From Hymenopus coronatus (Eukaryota > Arthropoda > Insecta > Mantodea > Hymenopodidae): DNA of 64,000 nt. The stretch covers positions 394,557,632-394,621,631 of the forward strand of contig CM060900.1 in the NCBI GenBank assembly GCA_030762935.1, written 5' to 3'. The translations under genes and the position numbers were made by a program. Below are positions 12,302 to 23,910 of this stretch, piece by piece (the stretch's first letter is position 1; each line of letters starts with the position of its first letter). The notes beneath the pieces were generated by a model. It did not search any database. It was not told the DNA's origin and was given only the letters and a program-made list of their open reading frames with translations.

Positions 12302-13930
12302 GATATAAAAAATACTTATACCTGTTCAAACATATGGAACATCAGAAGCAGACAACTAAACCGCGCACCAACAGATGTAAGCCAGTGCAAACTGTAACAG
12401 AACCTGTGTACACGGACGCAGAGAAATCGGCTGTAGTTGCTGATTATGTGCAAAATCAGTTTAAGACTTAAAAGGAAGACCCGAAAATTTCAAACTTTTA
12501 CAATGAAATAGATCATGAAGCAGATTTCTTAGCAGAAATCCTACAGTAAAAATACAAGTAACATCCCCATCGGAAATAAAAGCTATTGTCCAAAGGATAG
12601 AATAACAAACATAGCAATACAAACTCTACCGAAATAAGTCTGGACAAATATAGCAACGCTCCTTAATAGTAACTTAAAGCTACACTATTTCCGCACTGTT
12701 GGAAACATGCTATTATAATTATGATCTCAAATGTGCATAAAAATCCGGCATTGCCAGAGAATAGGTGACAAGCTAGCCTTCTTTCAGCATTAGGAAAACT
12801 ATTGGAAATAGTGATTTTTTTTACCTATAAAGGAATACAATATTAACCTAATTCCAGATCACCAAATGACCTTTAGACCTGGATGCTCAACTTCACATCA
12901 AGTACTTCGACTAGTAGAAACAATTACTCAGACGTTCAGCTATTGGGGGATTCATACCAGCATTTTTTGGATGTGGCTAAAGCTTATGATTCAGTATGGT
13001 ATGCCGGATTAATTCATAAGTTAATGCATGCAGGGCTTCCGGATGCACTAATAAAGCTACTAGGAAGCTAATTGGATAGCAGAACCTATCAAGTAAGGGA
13101 ATGGTCATATCGTTCAGCATAGTATCCTTTACATACCGGAATCCATCAGGGATCAGTCATCGGACCTGTACTATACAACATCTTCACGTCGGATATATCT
13201 ACAACAACAGGATCAAATGTTTCTCAGTATGCAGATGATATAGTTTTGTTTTCAACAGATATTGATCCTACAAGAGCAGTTAGAAAGTTGTAAAATCACA
13301 TATATTTATACAAGAACTAGGCCAGTCATTGGAAAATACATCTTAACACTGAAAAAACACAAATCATCTGCTTTACAAAATGTTCGCTCAATAGAATAAA
13401 TACGCTAAAAATCAGAAATAAGGAACTAAATTACACTACTCAAGTTAAATACCTCGGTGTGCTATTAGATCAGCTCTTGTTATGGCATAAGCATGTACAA
13501 CAAATAAAAGGAAAAGCAATAGCCAGGACAATCCAACTTTATCTACTATTCAAGTCAGGATATCTATCGATAAAAAGGAAGCTACAACTCTTCAAAACTC
13601 TGATTCTACCAATACTGGTTTGCGCGGCTCCAGCTAGGGGTAAATGGACGATTCACCTTTAAACAGCTGCAGGTTGCACAAAATAAACGTTTAAGAATTA
13701 TTCACGTTGGCGACAGTTATAACACAACTAAAGAAATCAACGAGAACTTGTCTGAGACTTACTTCGAGAATATATTTCACAACATATGCAAGATTTCTAC
13801 CACCGTTTTCAACTGAGTCCAAATCCAGCAGTACGACAACGTGGAAACCACAATATTAATCAATACTTAAGATACAGCACACCAAATACTGCCTAAAACG
13901 ACTGATTTTCCTGTTCTAAATTTTAGGAAG
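12302..13930 (+). pseudogene. LINE-2 ORF2, reverse transcriptase part
   Basis: The domain is broken into several frames. Readable pieces in order are: PDHQMTFRPGCSTSHQVLRL (about 12855), VWYAGLIHKLMHAGLP (about 13000), GIHQGSVIGPVLYN (about 13140), QYADDIVLFSTD (about 13225; the catalytic YADD is intact), and the thumb-like KYLGVLLDQ (about 13450). Stops interrupt at 13069, 13291 and elsewhere. The C-terminus fades near 13680, and the 3' end is probably near 13930, where LINE-3 begins. Dead copy. Confidence 0.8.
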
Positions 13931-13969
13931 GTTTTATAAAAGCATTCATTAACTTTGTAACACAATTTA

Positions 13970-15507
13970 TGTATAGTCAGGGACCATTTGGGCATTTTCG
14001 GTTCTTGTGCCGGCCCGAGTGGGTGTTATTAAGTGCTGTTCTCATGTTACTTGTCATGTACGTTTTTCGCTTGGAGATTTTTCGTTCAAATTACTTTGAG
14101 TACATTGTGATTTTTTTCTTTTGTTCTTCAGTGTTATATTCTTCGTTGGTGTTGTGTGTTTCTCAACAGTTTGTTACCGTACCATGTGGTCATGGAATGC
14201 TCACGGTGCAATGCGCTCAGGGAAGATAGTTCTGCACATCGTATTTCACCATGTTCTGATAAATTACCATTTAAGTCACCAACACGCGCATTTTCACGCA
14301 CCAAGCTCCTGAGTCACGTAGTTTTTCTACAGATAGATCGTCGCAACGCCGTATCCTTGCAATGAATACGAACGATGTTGACGCGGACCTTGACGATAGT
14401 ACCTTAGTTGACCATGACTTACTGGGTTCTCGGTCCTCGTCTATGGGTTGCGACACTGCTGCTGGTTGCAACAACCTAAGCCCCCCATTCGCCCTGCTGC
14501 TATGAATTCAACCTCACCTTGTGTACACAAAATCAGTACTCAAGTCTTCCTATGCACGTTGCATTGTCATCTGTTTCCGCACAGCCTGCGGTATCTGAAA
14601 CATCAGCTCTACGTCTGTCCAAACAACCAGACATTTTTGTCGCTCCCTGCCATGAAAGTATATTATCTTCTCTCATGTCTAACCTTTTTTCTAAGTCTAA
14701 AATCCCTTTTCGTACAAGCTACATGAGAAATGGTCTGAAATTTCTTCTGGATACTTTCTCAGATTTCACTACCGTCAAAAATGTTCTGGAGCATGAAAAG
14801 CTTCAGGTTTATACTTTCACGCCAAACATGAACCCTGTTGTTGTATATTACTTAAAGGTCTACTTCGTGACACTCTTTTAGATGACATCAAACACGAGCT
14901 GCAGAATCCAAATATCGAAATTCTGCACATTAGTCAACTACGTAGTAACAGCGTGGATCCGGAAACCAAGATTAGACAGTCTCTTCCGTTTCCCATCTGG
15001 ATACTTACAATGCAGCAGTGTAAAACCAACTTGAAAATAAAGTCTCTTAAATTCCTACTTCATTTTAAATGGGTATATTCAACGTAGCAGTGCTACCGCT
15101 GTCAGGTTTTGGTCAAAGTCACATAATTGTGCACTCCACGCTGCGTCAAATGCGCTGGACATAAAAACACAACAGATTACGACAAAGATGCTCACCTTCG
15201 TGTTCCTGTGTCAACTGTCAGGGTGCTCATACTGCCAACTATAAGCATGTCCACACCTTCTTTTCCACGTCAAAGCAGTTTCCAACTCTTCCCAGCTACC
15301 ACTTCTACTCCTGCTTCTCCACTAACGGATGCCCCCGCTTCGGAATTTTCGTCTCTTCGAGACTTCATTACTTTCCTGAAAACCATCAATTTTACTACTT
15401 TGCGGGATACCTCCATCAAGATCCAGCAAGCTCCGGACATTTTTACTAAAGCCATCCTCCTACTAGAAGATCTTTGCTCTATGTTTAGCACAAACAACGT
15501 CGAGTAA
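13970..15507 (+). pseudogene. Jockey-like LINE-3, 5' region and ORF1, broken
   Basis: The sequence changes character at about 13970 (cagggaccatttgggcattt), taken as the start of a second LINE in the same orientation. Short ORFs at 14156-14365 and 14519-14881 cover the low-complexity N-terminal gag and a probable PRE_C2HC-like segment. A knuckle-like CTPRCVKCAGHKN is readable at about 15130. The frame 15127-15507 continues into a Ser/Pro-rich linker and an acidic C-terminal helix ending LLEDLCSMFS, as in other Jockey gag tails. Repeated frameshifts and stops; not functional. Confidence 0.6.
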
Positions 15508-15519
15508 CCTTCCAAATCC

Positions 15520-16090
15520 TCCCTTGCGTCTTCTGACTTGGAATGCTCGTGGTCTTCTAAATAAGCTGTAAGAGTTTCTAACGTTTCTTCACATCGAAGC
15601 TATTGACATTGCATTAATGCAAGAAACACATTCGCGTCAGATTTGCAGCATACTTTATTATACATCCGATCGGTATTCTCACTCCACTCAGCCTATTATT
15701 GGGACCTGCATCTATATTAAATCCTATAGTCCTCATATTTTTGTTCCAACTCTGGCTACTCTAAAATCTGTCTACTATACTGCTGTGAAACTCACGACAC
15801 GGCATACGTAGTCTACCATTGGGTCAGTTTATCGTCCTCGTACTACCAAGCTTGTCGATTTTTTGCTTGCTGTCCTGCTGGTTATAAACGCATCCTCTCA
15901 TGCATCCGCAAATGGTTTCTGTTTTCACTACTGACTGGCCTGCATACAAAGAGTACCTTAATGCCTCTCTACCTTCTGCTTCTCACCTGGCTGATATTTC
16001 ACAGCCTGAACTTGGCTCCGCTGTATTCACTTTTACGAGCACCTTGAAAGTGGCATACAACAGCTGCAGCACCGTTCAGCGGTGTAACTA
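15520..16090 (+). pseudogene. LINE-3 ORF2, endonuclease part with deletion
   Basis: The domain starts at PLRLLTWNARGLLNKL (about 15520) with a MQETHSRQ motif near 15617. After GSVYRPRTTK (about 15820) the frame moves to TTDWPAYKEYL by about 15930. In the intact relative at 52.5 kb the same interval (AYDLPN to TPDWIN) is about 350 bp, against about 105 bp here. The GD-N and SDH catalytic motifs are therefore deleted. Endonuclease activity is impossible. Confidence 0.7.
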
Positions 16091-16529
16091 ACCAGTTCAG
16101 TCTGCAGATTTCTCCGACCTGCTCAGACTTGTGCAAGTCAAACGACATGTTCGCCTTCTTTGGCAGCGTAGCAGGAACCTCAGTCATAAAATGGAGTAAT
16201 ACAGGCATTCGGCCATTTTGAAGCGACACATCCGAACTTATCACGAACGTGCTTTTCTCCTGAAAATTCCGGATGCCGCAAAGAAAAGAAATCCGAAAAT
16301 CCTTCGCCCCTCACGTTTATACTGCTAATGGTACCATCTATGCTCCAGCAGATATCTGTGACACTCTGGCTACCCATTATGCTGAACAATTTCAACTTCA
16401 TTCTTCTAATCCTCGCTATTTTATTCCCAATCAAAGTATTGTGACTGCTGTCCGTGTCTTTCTTTCTCTTCCTGCTGTTCAGCCGTGTTTCTTCGCAAGC
16501 ATTACTGAATTTCCTTAACCACTGCACGG

Positions 16530-17880
16530 AGTATCTACCAGAGAATCTCCTGGATTTGACCACCTTTTTGTTGAGCAACTTAAATCTCTGCCACAGAAAT
16601 TATCCACTTGTTTGTTGAGTTTATTCAATTCCTGTCTTCAATATGCGTGCTTCCCAGCGCAATGGAAAATTGCAACGGTTATTTCTATCCATAAACCCGG
16701 AAAATATGCATACCTTTTCTCTTCCTATCGTCCTATCTCTCTACACTGGGAAAACTGTAAGATAAACTAATTCTGAAGCGACTGTATCCACATCTGCACA
16801 CCCACACTCCAACCAGTTTACATGTACTAGGCAGAAATCAGCAGAATTTCAAGTTGCTAGTGTCACAGCTTATATCTCGGCAATAAAAAGACAAGGCATA
16901 TTTTCTTTCCAGAGTTTTCGACTCAGTGTGACATGATGACCTTCTTTATAAGTTACTTCAACGAAACATTCCTGATAAACTTATCCATCTACTCCCATGT
17001 ATCTCCGATCCAGATAATTTGCTTTTCGCAAATTGGGTCGGTCTTCATTCCTCCGGAATATTCACGGGGGAGTGCTAAAGGGGTCTGTTTTGGCCCCTTT
17101 TCTTTATAACTTTTATATATCCGTTATGCCCCTACATAGTAAAATTCAACTGGTGACTTATGTGGATAACATCATTATTCTTCATTCTCATGCTTCTGCT
17201 GTTCATTTGGATCGTGAGTTACATGGCTATGTTGGCCGTTTCAATAGTTTTCTGGAGGCCTGGAGGATACTTCGTAAACTCTGATAAATGTCATATTCTT
17301 TGCTTCTTTCATACACATTCCGTTGGATACACGTTACATGGTCAAGTCATTTCTGTTTCATATAGTCCCAAATATTTGGGGGTTCATATTGATCCCCGGC
17401 CCGGTCTGCATTTTCATAACTCAACAGACTTTCGAAGCACTTAGTGTACTGTTCACTTCCGAATATCTCTCTCTGAGGATAAAGTTTGTACTCTACATTG
17501 CTGCAATTTTGCAAGAAACGTTATATGCAAATCCTGCATGGTTAGATATTTCCCACACCGGTTTACCATCGCTTGCAAGTTAACACGTGCTTTTTCTCAA
17601 ACCCATGACAATTGTTTATCAACACAGCTACAATAACCATACCGTTCAGGCCATTACAAATATGAAATCCTTTCCTGCTATTCTGCAATAACTGGATGAT
17701 CAACAGCGATAACACTTGAGTTGTATTCATGACAAAGCTCATGTTAATTTTCATGAGTCAGCCGAAGGGGCAATAACATTGCTTTTAAATAGCCTCTCAA
17801 AATTTCAATTTCAGTTATTCATCAGTAACATTGCTCATGTTTTCTACATTACACATTCTTCCATATAAAGATCCACAGGA
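16530..17880 (+). pseudogene. LINE-3 ORF2, reverse transcriptase part
   Basis: Readable pieces are: FNSCLQYACFPAQWK with ISIHKPGK (about 16625-16700), SSYRPISL (about 16715), GVLKGSVLAPFLYNFYIS (about 17070), TYVDNIIILHSH (about 17156), and SPKYLGVHIDP (about 17365). The catalytic YxDD box has become YVDN, and many stops intervene. The C-terminus fades before 17900, where the inverted composite repeat starts. This is the most decayed of the three Jockey-like copies. Confidence 0.75.
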
Positions 17881-18059
17881 GGCCTGGAAATAGATGACTT
17901 TGATCCGGCTGTCTCTATGTCGTCGACTCAAATTTTTTAACGGCTATCGCCATGTGATTGACATTGAAATTCGGTTTTCTTTCCATGGCCAGGAGTAAAA
18001 CAAAAGAGAGATGAAACGGACGAGAGCTTTCTTTTGGTATTTAGCTATTTTTTTGTTTT

Positions 18060-18250
18060 TGAGTTATCCTGTACTCATACACGCACACTAAACTTTTTTT
18101 TTATAAAAATGCCCTTTTTTTTGGTTTCAGGGATCCTCAAAAGATGTATTTCCGAAGAAATGTCGGTATTGAATTTTTGGGTGGAGCACAATATCTTGTC
18201 TACCTACTATGTACACTTCACACACCTATTAGAGAAAGTGAGATGACAAA
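18060..18250 (+). repeat. Dispersed repeat R (copy 4)
   Basis: Contains the R 3' block: ggtttcagggatcctcaaaa, gatgtatttccgaag, and the hairpin around ctacctactatgtacac ending in tagagaaagtg. The 5' blocks are missing. Confidence 0.65.
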
Positions 18251-18289
18251 ATATTTGTCTAAGTAAGGTGGATTTGCAGACTTAAAGTG

Positions 18290-18364
18290 TAATAATAATA
18301 GTAGTAGTAGTAATAATAATAATAATAACCATAATAATACGACTACTAATACTACTACTACAAT

Positions 18365-18396
<32 letters not shown>

Positions 18397-18482
18397 ATAA
18401 TAATAATAATAATAATAATAATACGTCTACTACTACAAATAATAATAATAATAATAATAGTAATAATAATAAAAACAAATAA
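18290..18482 (+). repeat. Trinucleotide microsatellite (TAA/TAG/ACT)
   Basis: About 190 bp of interspersed AAT, TAG and ACT trinucleotides. The minus-strand 95-codon ORF across it (long Leu and Val runs) is a by-product of the repeat and not a gene. The matching microsatellite at 22672-22700 is much shorter. Confidence 0.95.
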
Positions 18483-18521
18483 TTGTCCACGAATTTGTAA
18501 GGCAATACTTTGGTGGTTTGT

Positions 18522-18905
18522 ACGAGTGCTATGGTTCAGGCGCTAAGGTCAGTGACCCATATTTGGGAAATCCCGGGATTGATCCTCGGAGAACGGTCAC
18601 TCTGAAACATGAGGTTTTCGTGGTTTCCCCGGGTCGACAGACGAATGCTGGGGTGATTCGTTGCCTATCACGACTTTCCATTCCATAATTTCCCTACCCA
18701 TCACTTCCTGGACATCTATTTCAGGATTGCATGTCCGGACACTGGTGCTTGATGGGTTGCGGTTGGACAGTGACATGCGCTCTAGGGTTTCTTTCTGGAA
18801 TGACTTCAATGTCCTGCCGGAGAGAATCTGCTTCCGTAATCCTTCGGGTTGGGCGCTCTCTCGTAGTGCCATCAGGGTTCTGGGACTTGTTGGAGTGCGC
18901 CACGC
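18522..18905 (+). mobile_element. SINE-like element, family F (copy 1)
   Basis: The tRNA-like head (gagtgctatggttcaggcgc, then a box-B-like gggattgatcctcgg) begins near 18522. It is followed by the family body phrase gtggtttccccgggtcgaca and a GC-rich 3' part. Inverted counterpart at 22255-22620. Shorter relatives lie on the minus strand at 61500-61685 and 62930-63105. ORFs in all frames are incidental. Confidence 0.65.
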
Positions 18906-20188
18906 GAAATTGGATTTGTTCTATCTGGAAACATCATGAACTCCGGCCAAGCTTGCGCTGATCGTCATCCATGCGGGTTACTCTCCTTATCCCTCCCTAG
19001 AGGGTCACGTAAGTCACAAAGAGCCACAAGGTCCCACAGACAGGTTGGGGGCCCCATCCACGGTAATCCTAATCCTGATGATTATGGTTTGTCATCAATT
19101 ACGCTATGTCCGAGAACTGGAACTACCATTGTAATTCATAATTGAGCAGCGCGCACCGCAGGCTACCTCGACAGCCACGACAAAATGTGTTATCATTAGT
19201 TGTTTAACTGCTTGCAAATAAAAATTATGATACCAACCTCAGCACATAATAAAATAAGTATACGTATCTGAATCTCATGGTACTTTACCTGTTTCTAAAC
19301 CTGCAGCATGCTGGATCTACTGCAGGCTGGATATAGGGCTCCCCGTATTCTTTGTGGGTTGGAAAATATTACTATTGTTATTATCATTATTATTATTGTT
19401 ATTATTATTACTATTATTACTACTATAAATAGTATAATCCAGGCTTGTGGGCCGTTGTCTATCGGGCTCCTTCTTCTTCCCAGACGTTTCGTCTGCAACT
19501 ACAACAGTCATCTTCTGTGGCAATGGCGAGGTCGATGTACTATTGTGGAAGTTCTAACTTCAACTGTGCTGGCTGTCAAGGTTAAGGTCATTCATTATAT
19601 GCGTTTAATATACGTTTAAGTCTTGTTCCAATACATTGGATCCAGCTTACTGGTTAGATTTGCATTTATTAATTCATTTGGTTGTCTTTTTGGTTATTGC
19701 CGAATCTATAACAAGGCGCTCTTTGAGCCTTTGAGTATAGTTTAGTTTCTCAGATTTTTTCAGTAGAATTCCTTTTTTGAGATTTGGTTGTTTTTGTTTC
19801 GTTTTACATATTTACACTATATACACAGTTATTTACACAATATATACACCCATCCACACTTAGGCACACATACTGTGGTTTGTAGTATTTATATCAACGA
19901 CCTCTGCAGGAGATCTGCAGTGAATGGCTCGAGATGGCGGTGGACTGACCTTTTCTCGACGGAGTGCTGCGTTCCGTTGGCGTCAGATTCGCTCGGGTGA
20001 TATTTTTAATGTTGACTTTCGTTAGTGCTGTTTGGCACATTCTATTTAATATATGAGGGGCTTTTTGCGATTAATGTTGTTTTTATGTTTCTGAATTTCA
20101 ATGGCTTCACGATATAAACGGGAATGGTAATGAGATGTTGATACCGGAGTATCTGTATTTTCCCTCTGAACAATATGTTCTCCTTCTT
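18905..20188. other. Gene-free stretch with repeat fragments
   Basis: Contains an ATT-type microsatellite (19365-19432) and, at 19440-19560, a segment with ccagacgtttcgtctgcaac followed by cagtcatcttctgtggc. Its reverse complement resembles the gaagatg...gacgaaacgtc motif of dispersed retroelement ends. A (TA/CA)-rich tract lies near 19800-19870. No gene is recognised. Confidence 0.4.
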
Positions 20189-20432
20189 CTTTTTTCAAAT
20201 ATACAGATTCGGAGTCTTATTTTGTTTTTTGTTTTCCTCTCTCTTGCTTCCCTTTTTTCCATTTTACCAACTTTATCTTTAGTTTTCTATTTCATTACCG
20301 TTTTGCTTTTTGCTTCTAATACACACCCATGCACACATTTACAAACACAGGTGGGACTCGAACCCACGATCCCCTGTGACATGAAGCACCAAAGCGAGGT
20401 ACTTCAGCGAGCGCGGCCATGGGGACCGGCAT
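20188..20432 (-). mobile_element. tRNA-derived SINE, family A (copy 3)
   Basis: Best-preserved head of the family. The minus strand begins gccggtccccatggccgcgc near 20430 and carries box B ggttcgagtcc near 20355. The body runs through a CT-rich stretch to the tail near 20190. Confidence 0.75.
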
Positions 20433-21265
20433 TCTTCGAGTATGGCATGTTCCTATATTGCTGTTTTTTCTGTCTGGCCCAAACGACAATTCCTTTTGTG
20501 CTCGTTAGTGCGAGTTTTTATGCTTCGCTGTGTGGTACCAATTCACATTTTGCCGCAAGAACAGGATATTCTGTACACTCCCACTCTGGTTAGTGGATCT
20601 CTAGAGACCTTGGCTGAATGGAGCGTATTGCTGATCTGTTTGGTGGGCTTGAAGCTGGTGTCAATATTGTGACGTTCAAGTATTTTTCCGATGCTATTTG
20701 CGTGATGCTGGAACTTCTGTTAGGGTGTAACACTCTATTGATTTCACTCCTTGTGCAGCCATTTGTTTGATGTGCTTTCTCTAAATACTGGAGTTCTTGA
20801 TGTAAGTACTGTGGTTCACAGATGCGTGTCGCTCGGTCTGCCAGAGTTTTGTCACGGAGCGCCTTTGTTTCGGGTGACGGTTGGAATTCTTTTGGAGATA
20901 TTGGTCAATGTGAGTCGGTTTATGGTATACTTTATGGCCTAGTGTACCATTTCCTTTCCTGATCACCATGACTCCCGAAATGACAATTTTTCGTCTTCTT
21001 TTCCATGGTAAACTGAATTTGATTAATAATCAAATTGAGAGATATTTAAGTCTTTTAAAACTGAAACAAAAAACAAGGAATATCTCGACAACGATTAAAT
21101 CTACAAAAAATGTATATGGCATAAATTGCGTGTTTTAACGTGATTTACATTTGTTGTGTTGTAAGTTTGTCTTTTATGGTTTACCAGTTATACAAACCAT
21201 CCATAATGAAGGTGTCTTGAGGCTATTCCCATAAAATTCCAGATATGAATTCTGCTTGTGAAATT
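20432..21265. other. Gene-free stretch
   Basis: No recognisable gene or repeat. Short ORFs here show no family signature. Confidence 0.35.
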
Positions 21266-21660
21266 ATCTTAAACATATATATTATTTTAATTAAAATCAT
21301 TAGAAATATTTGAGAACATCAAAACTTTCGGAAAATGTTACATGTAATGGGTGTTTAGGAGTGAGAGGATTTTCCTCAAAATGTTCGTACCGCATTCCTG
21401 GAAGATGCTTGACTTAAATGCCAAGTTTGATATGTAACGGACTTTTCGTTTTAAAGTAAAGCTGCCCACACGCACACACATACACAGAACGATAAAAACA
21501 TATACAGACACACACACACAGACATTTTCTAAAAAGTTCTGTTTTTGGATTCAGGGTGTCTCAAAGCATATTTCCGGTGAAATTTCGGTATCGAACTTTT
21601 GAGTGGAATACACGCCTTCTCTACCTGTGTACTATGTAAGACGTAGAGTGAATAAGAATA
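21265..21660 (+). repeat. Dispersed repeat R (copy 5, most complete)
   Basis: All three R blocks are present: tattttaattaaaatcatt (21283), the middle block ending in a CA-rich stretch (21470-21520), and ggattcagggtgtctcaaag with gtgaaatttcggtatcg (21556-21595), then the tail hairpin around tgtactatgtaagacg. It lies about 830 bp downstream of a family A SINE. Confidence 0.7.
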
Positions 21661-22255
21661 TTGGCACCATATTGTTTTATTAGAGTTAGAGATGTGTTAT
21701 TACAATGGTTACAAGTGATATAATGCGTTTCTTTGGCAGCAATAAGAATACACAATAGGTAGTCGCTCGTCCTGTTAATGACATCACATTACCCTCTGCT
21801 CCCTGACCAAGCAAATTCAATATATTACCTTTGCGGTCATCGTGATCACGACCGTACGTGTTTATTGGTTATTTACTCTCACGATGGGGGACGATACTCA
21901 AAATGATTTGCACCACATCATGTAATGATGTGAAATAGTTTACCAGTGTTGCAGAGGAAACAACTTTGCTATGTCGTTATTAACATTTGGTAAAACCTTC
22001 AGATACAACTGACTACAATATCTTCTTTCGTGATATAATAAAATCTAAGATACAAACTAGAAACGACTCTGGTATGAAGATTTTAGCAGATAAACTTACA
22101 AAGCAGTCATCTCTTTAAATAAACCTTCATCTGAATTTCTCTCCGTAGTAACCCAAACTAAGACATAGAGAAGTAATACATTGTATAGGGAAAGAAACAT
22201 TTCATTTCTCTTATAAGGATTTCTAGTGATGAAAAAATCTGTATGTGTCCGGGCT
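21660..22255. other. Gene-free stretch
   Basis: AT-rich sequence without recognisable features. Confidence 0.35.
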
Positions 22256-22620
22256 ACTCGCTTGGTCATAGGGCCCAGCGAGTCCCACAAGTCCGAGAAC
22301 TCTGATGGCACTACGAGTGAGCGCCGAACCCGAAGGATCACGGAAGCTGATCCTCACCGGCAGGGCAGTGAAGCCATTCCAGGAAGAAACCCTAGCGCGC
22401 ATGTCACTGACCAACCGCAACCCTGCAGTCCTGAAATAGATGTCAATGACAGGTATGGGAAATAATGGAATGTAAAGACGTATCGCCCCAGCATTTGTCT
22501 GTTGACCCGGTGAAACCACGAAAAACCCATGTTTCAAAGTGGCCGTTCTCTGGGGATCAATCCCAGTATCTCCCAAATACGGGTCACAGACCTTAGCACC
22601 TTAGCCATATCACTCGTGCA
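22255..22620 (-). mobile_element. SINE-like element, family F (copy 2)
   Basis: Minus-strand copy. The head is near 22600 (plus-strand ggggatcaatcccag carries the inverted box B), and the body contains the family phrase, inverted, as gttgacccggtgaaaccacg. Counterpart of 18522-18905. Confidence 0.65.
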
Positions 22621-22734
22621 AATCACCATTATTATTGGCCTACAAATTCGTGGACATGTCTTTGTTGTTTTTACTATTATTATTATTGTTGTTGTTATTA
22701 CACTTTAAGTTTGCATATCCAGGTGACTTACACA

Positions 22735-22925
22735 AATATTTTGTCGAATTACTTTCTCTAATACGTACGTACAATGTACACAGGTAGGCAAGATATTCTA
22801 CTCCACCCAAAAATTTGATACCGAGATTTCTTCGGAAATACATATTTTGAGGACCCCTGAATCAAAAAAGGGCATTTTTATAAAAAAAGGTCCGTGTGTG
22901 GACAGTTAAATACCAAAGCGAAGCC
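22735..22925 (-). repeat. Dispersed repeat R (copy 6, inverted)
   Basis: Reverse complement of the R 3' block: tcggaaatacatattttgag followed by gacccctgaatc, preceded by the hairpin region around acgtacgtacaatgtacac. Confidence 0.65.
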
Positions 22926-23128
22926 CTCATCCATTTCATTTCTCTTTTGTTTTACTCCTGGCCATGTAAAGAAAACTGAATTTGAATGACCATCACAGCC
23001 ATAGCCGTTAAAAATTTTGAGTATCGCTTTAACCTAGTGTATTCCCTTATTTGCCTTCTACTTTTAAGGTGCTAAGTAAAAACATCGTGATAATGTTTAT
23101 CTTTATTAGCATTAAGTAGATAAAAGGG

Positions 23129-23466
23129 GTCGCCTTCTTAGCGCGGTGGTAGCGCAGTTGCTTACCAAGCGAGAGACCTGGGTTTGATTCCCAGTACCGG
23201 CGTGGGGATTTTTCCCTCGCTGGGAGTCCTGGACCGGCCTCGTGAGATCCCTGGGGGGGGGCAATTGAGGAGCTACTTGTTGGAGAAGTAGCGGCTCCAG
23301 GTCATGAGGACCGCATTAACCGGCCGGAAGGGATTCGAGGCGCTGACCACGTCTCACCCTCCAATACTGCATCCCATCCATGACGTCTGTCATGAACCGA
23401 GATGGGGGACGCAGCGGCCGGGCGGTAGGCTAAGGTTCCTAGTGAGCTGTCGTGCCATGGAGTTGT
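23129..23466 (+). mobile_element. tRNA-derived SINE, family B (copy 1)
   Basis: The tRNA-like head has box A tagcgcggtggtagcgcag and box B gggtttgattccc within the first 75 bp. A GC-rich body follows (gaggcgctgaccacgtctca) and ends gtgccatggagtt. A near-identical element lies at 44068-44410, so the family is comparatively young. The boundary with AT-rich flanks is sharp. Confidence 0.88.
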
Positions 23467-23559
23467 AAGCAGATAAAAGCACGATCTTCTGTAAGAATAG
23501 TTTGTTTTAAGAACAGATAGAGATGGTTATGTGAATGAAACACATCAGATTTTTTCTGC

Positions 23560-23827
23560 CTAAATATAACGTCCTTTAACCTGGGAGGTCCTAGGACGAT
23601 GAATGAAATCAGCGAAATAATGCTCATATTTGCTAGTGGTCTATAGAGCTTAAAATTACTCGGTATTGTTATTATCTGGACAAGCGAAATCCAGGAAAGA
23701 TTAAAAAAAGAAAATAAAAGGAAGAAAAAGAAAAGACATCCGGGTAACTCATCTAACCGAGATGCGAGGTCGTGGACCTCTTGTATTAATGACGGAAACA
23801 CTACCACTATACTAAAGAGACGGGCTA
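23560..23827 (-). mobile_element. tRNA-derived SINE, family E (copy 1, degraded)
   Basis: On the minus strand, a head with box A-like tagtatagtggtagtgttt begins near 23820, followed by gagttacccggatg (inverted on plus) and the family tail acgatgaatgaaatcagcg near 23596. Box B is degraded. The better copy is at 29945-30187. Confidence 0.6.
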
Positions 23828-23910
23828 AGTGTTTTATTGAGTGGGCTACTTTGTATCACAGTACATAAAATATAGCTTACGAGAAAAGTATATAAGATAC
23901 CAGTAATATA

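Larger units (their letters stand above)
17930..18905 (+). repeat. Inverted composite repeat, left arm
   Basis: Order: a unique-looking lead (ggccaggagtaaaacaaaag near 17987), dispersed repeat R (18060-18250), a trinucleotide microsatellite, then SINE family F. The same order appears reversed at 22255-23010. The left arm is longer mainly because its microsatellite has expanded. About 3.3 kb separates the arms. Confidence 0.75.
22255..23010 (-). repeat. Inverted composite repeat, right arm
   Basis: Reverse-orientation counterpart of 17930-18905. It holds SINE F (22255-22620), a short ATT microsatellite (22672-22700), dispersed repeat R (22735-22925) and the lead sequence (cttttgttttactcctggcc at 22941). 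The arms are diverged but collinear. Confidence 0.75.

Noticed and set aside
18218..18505. 95-codon Leu/Val-rich ORF on the minus strand
   Set aside because: It translates a trinucleotide microsatellite and only looks like a membrane segment.
20135..20593. 152-codon plus-strand ORF
   Set aside because: It covers the CT-rich body and head of a family A SINE read backwards; hydrophobic only because of pyrimidine richness.
23129..23205. Functional tRNA gene
   Set aside because: Box A and B are good, but the sequence continues into a repeated SINE body and also occurs at 44068; acceptor-stem pairing is poor.
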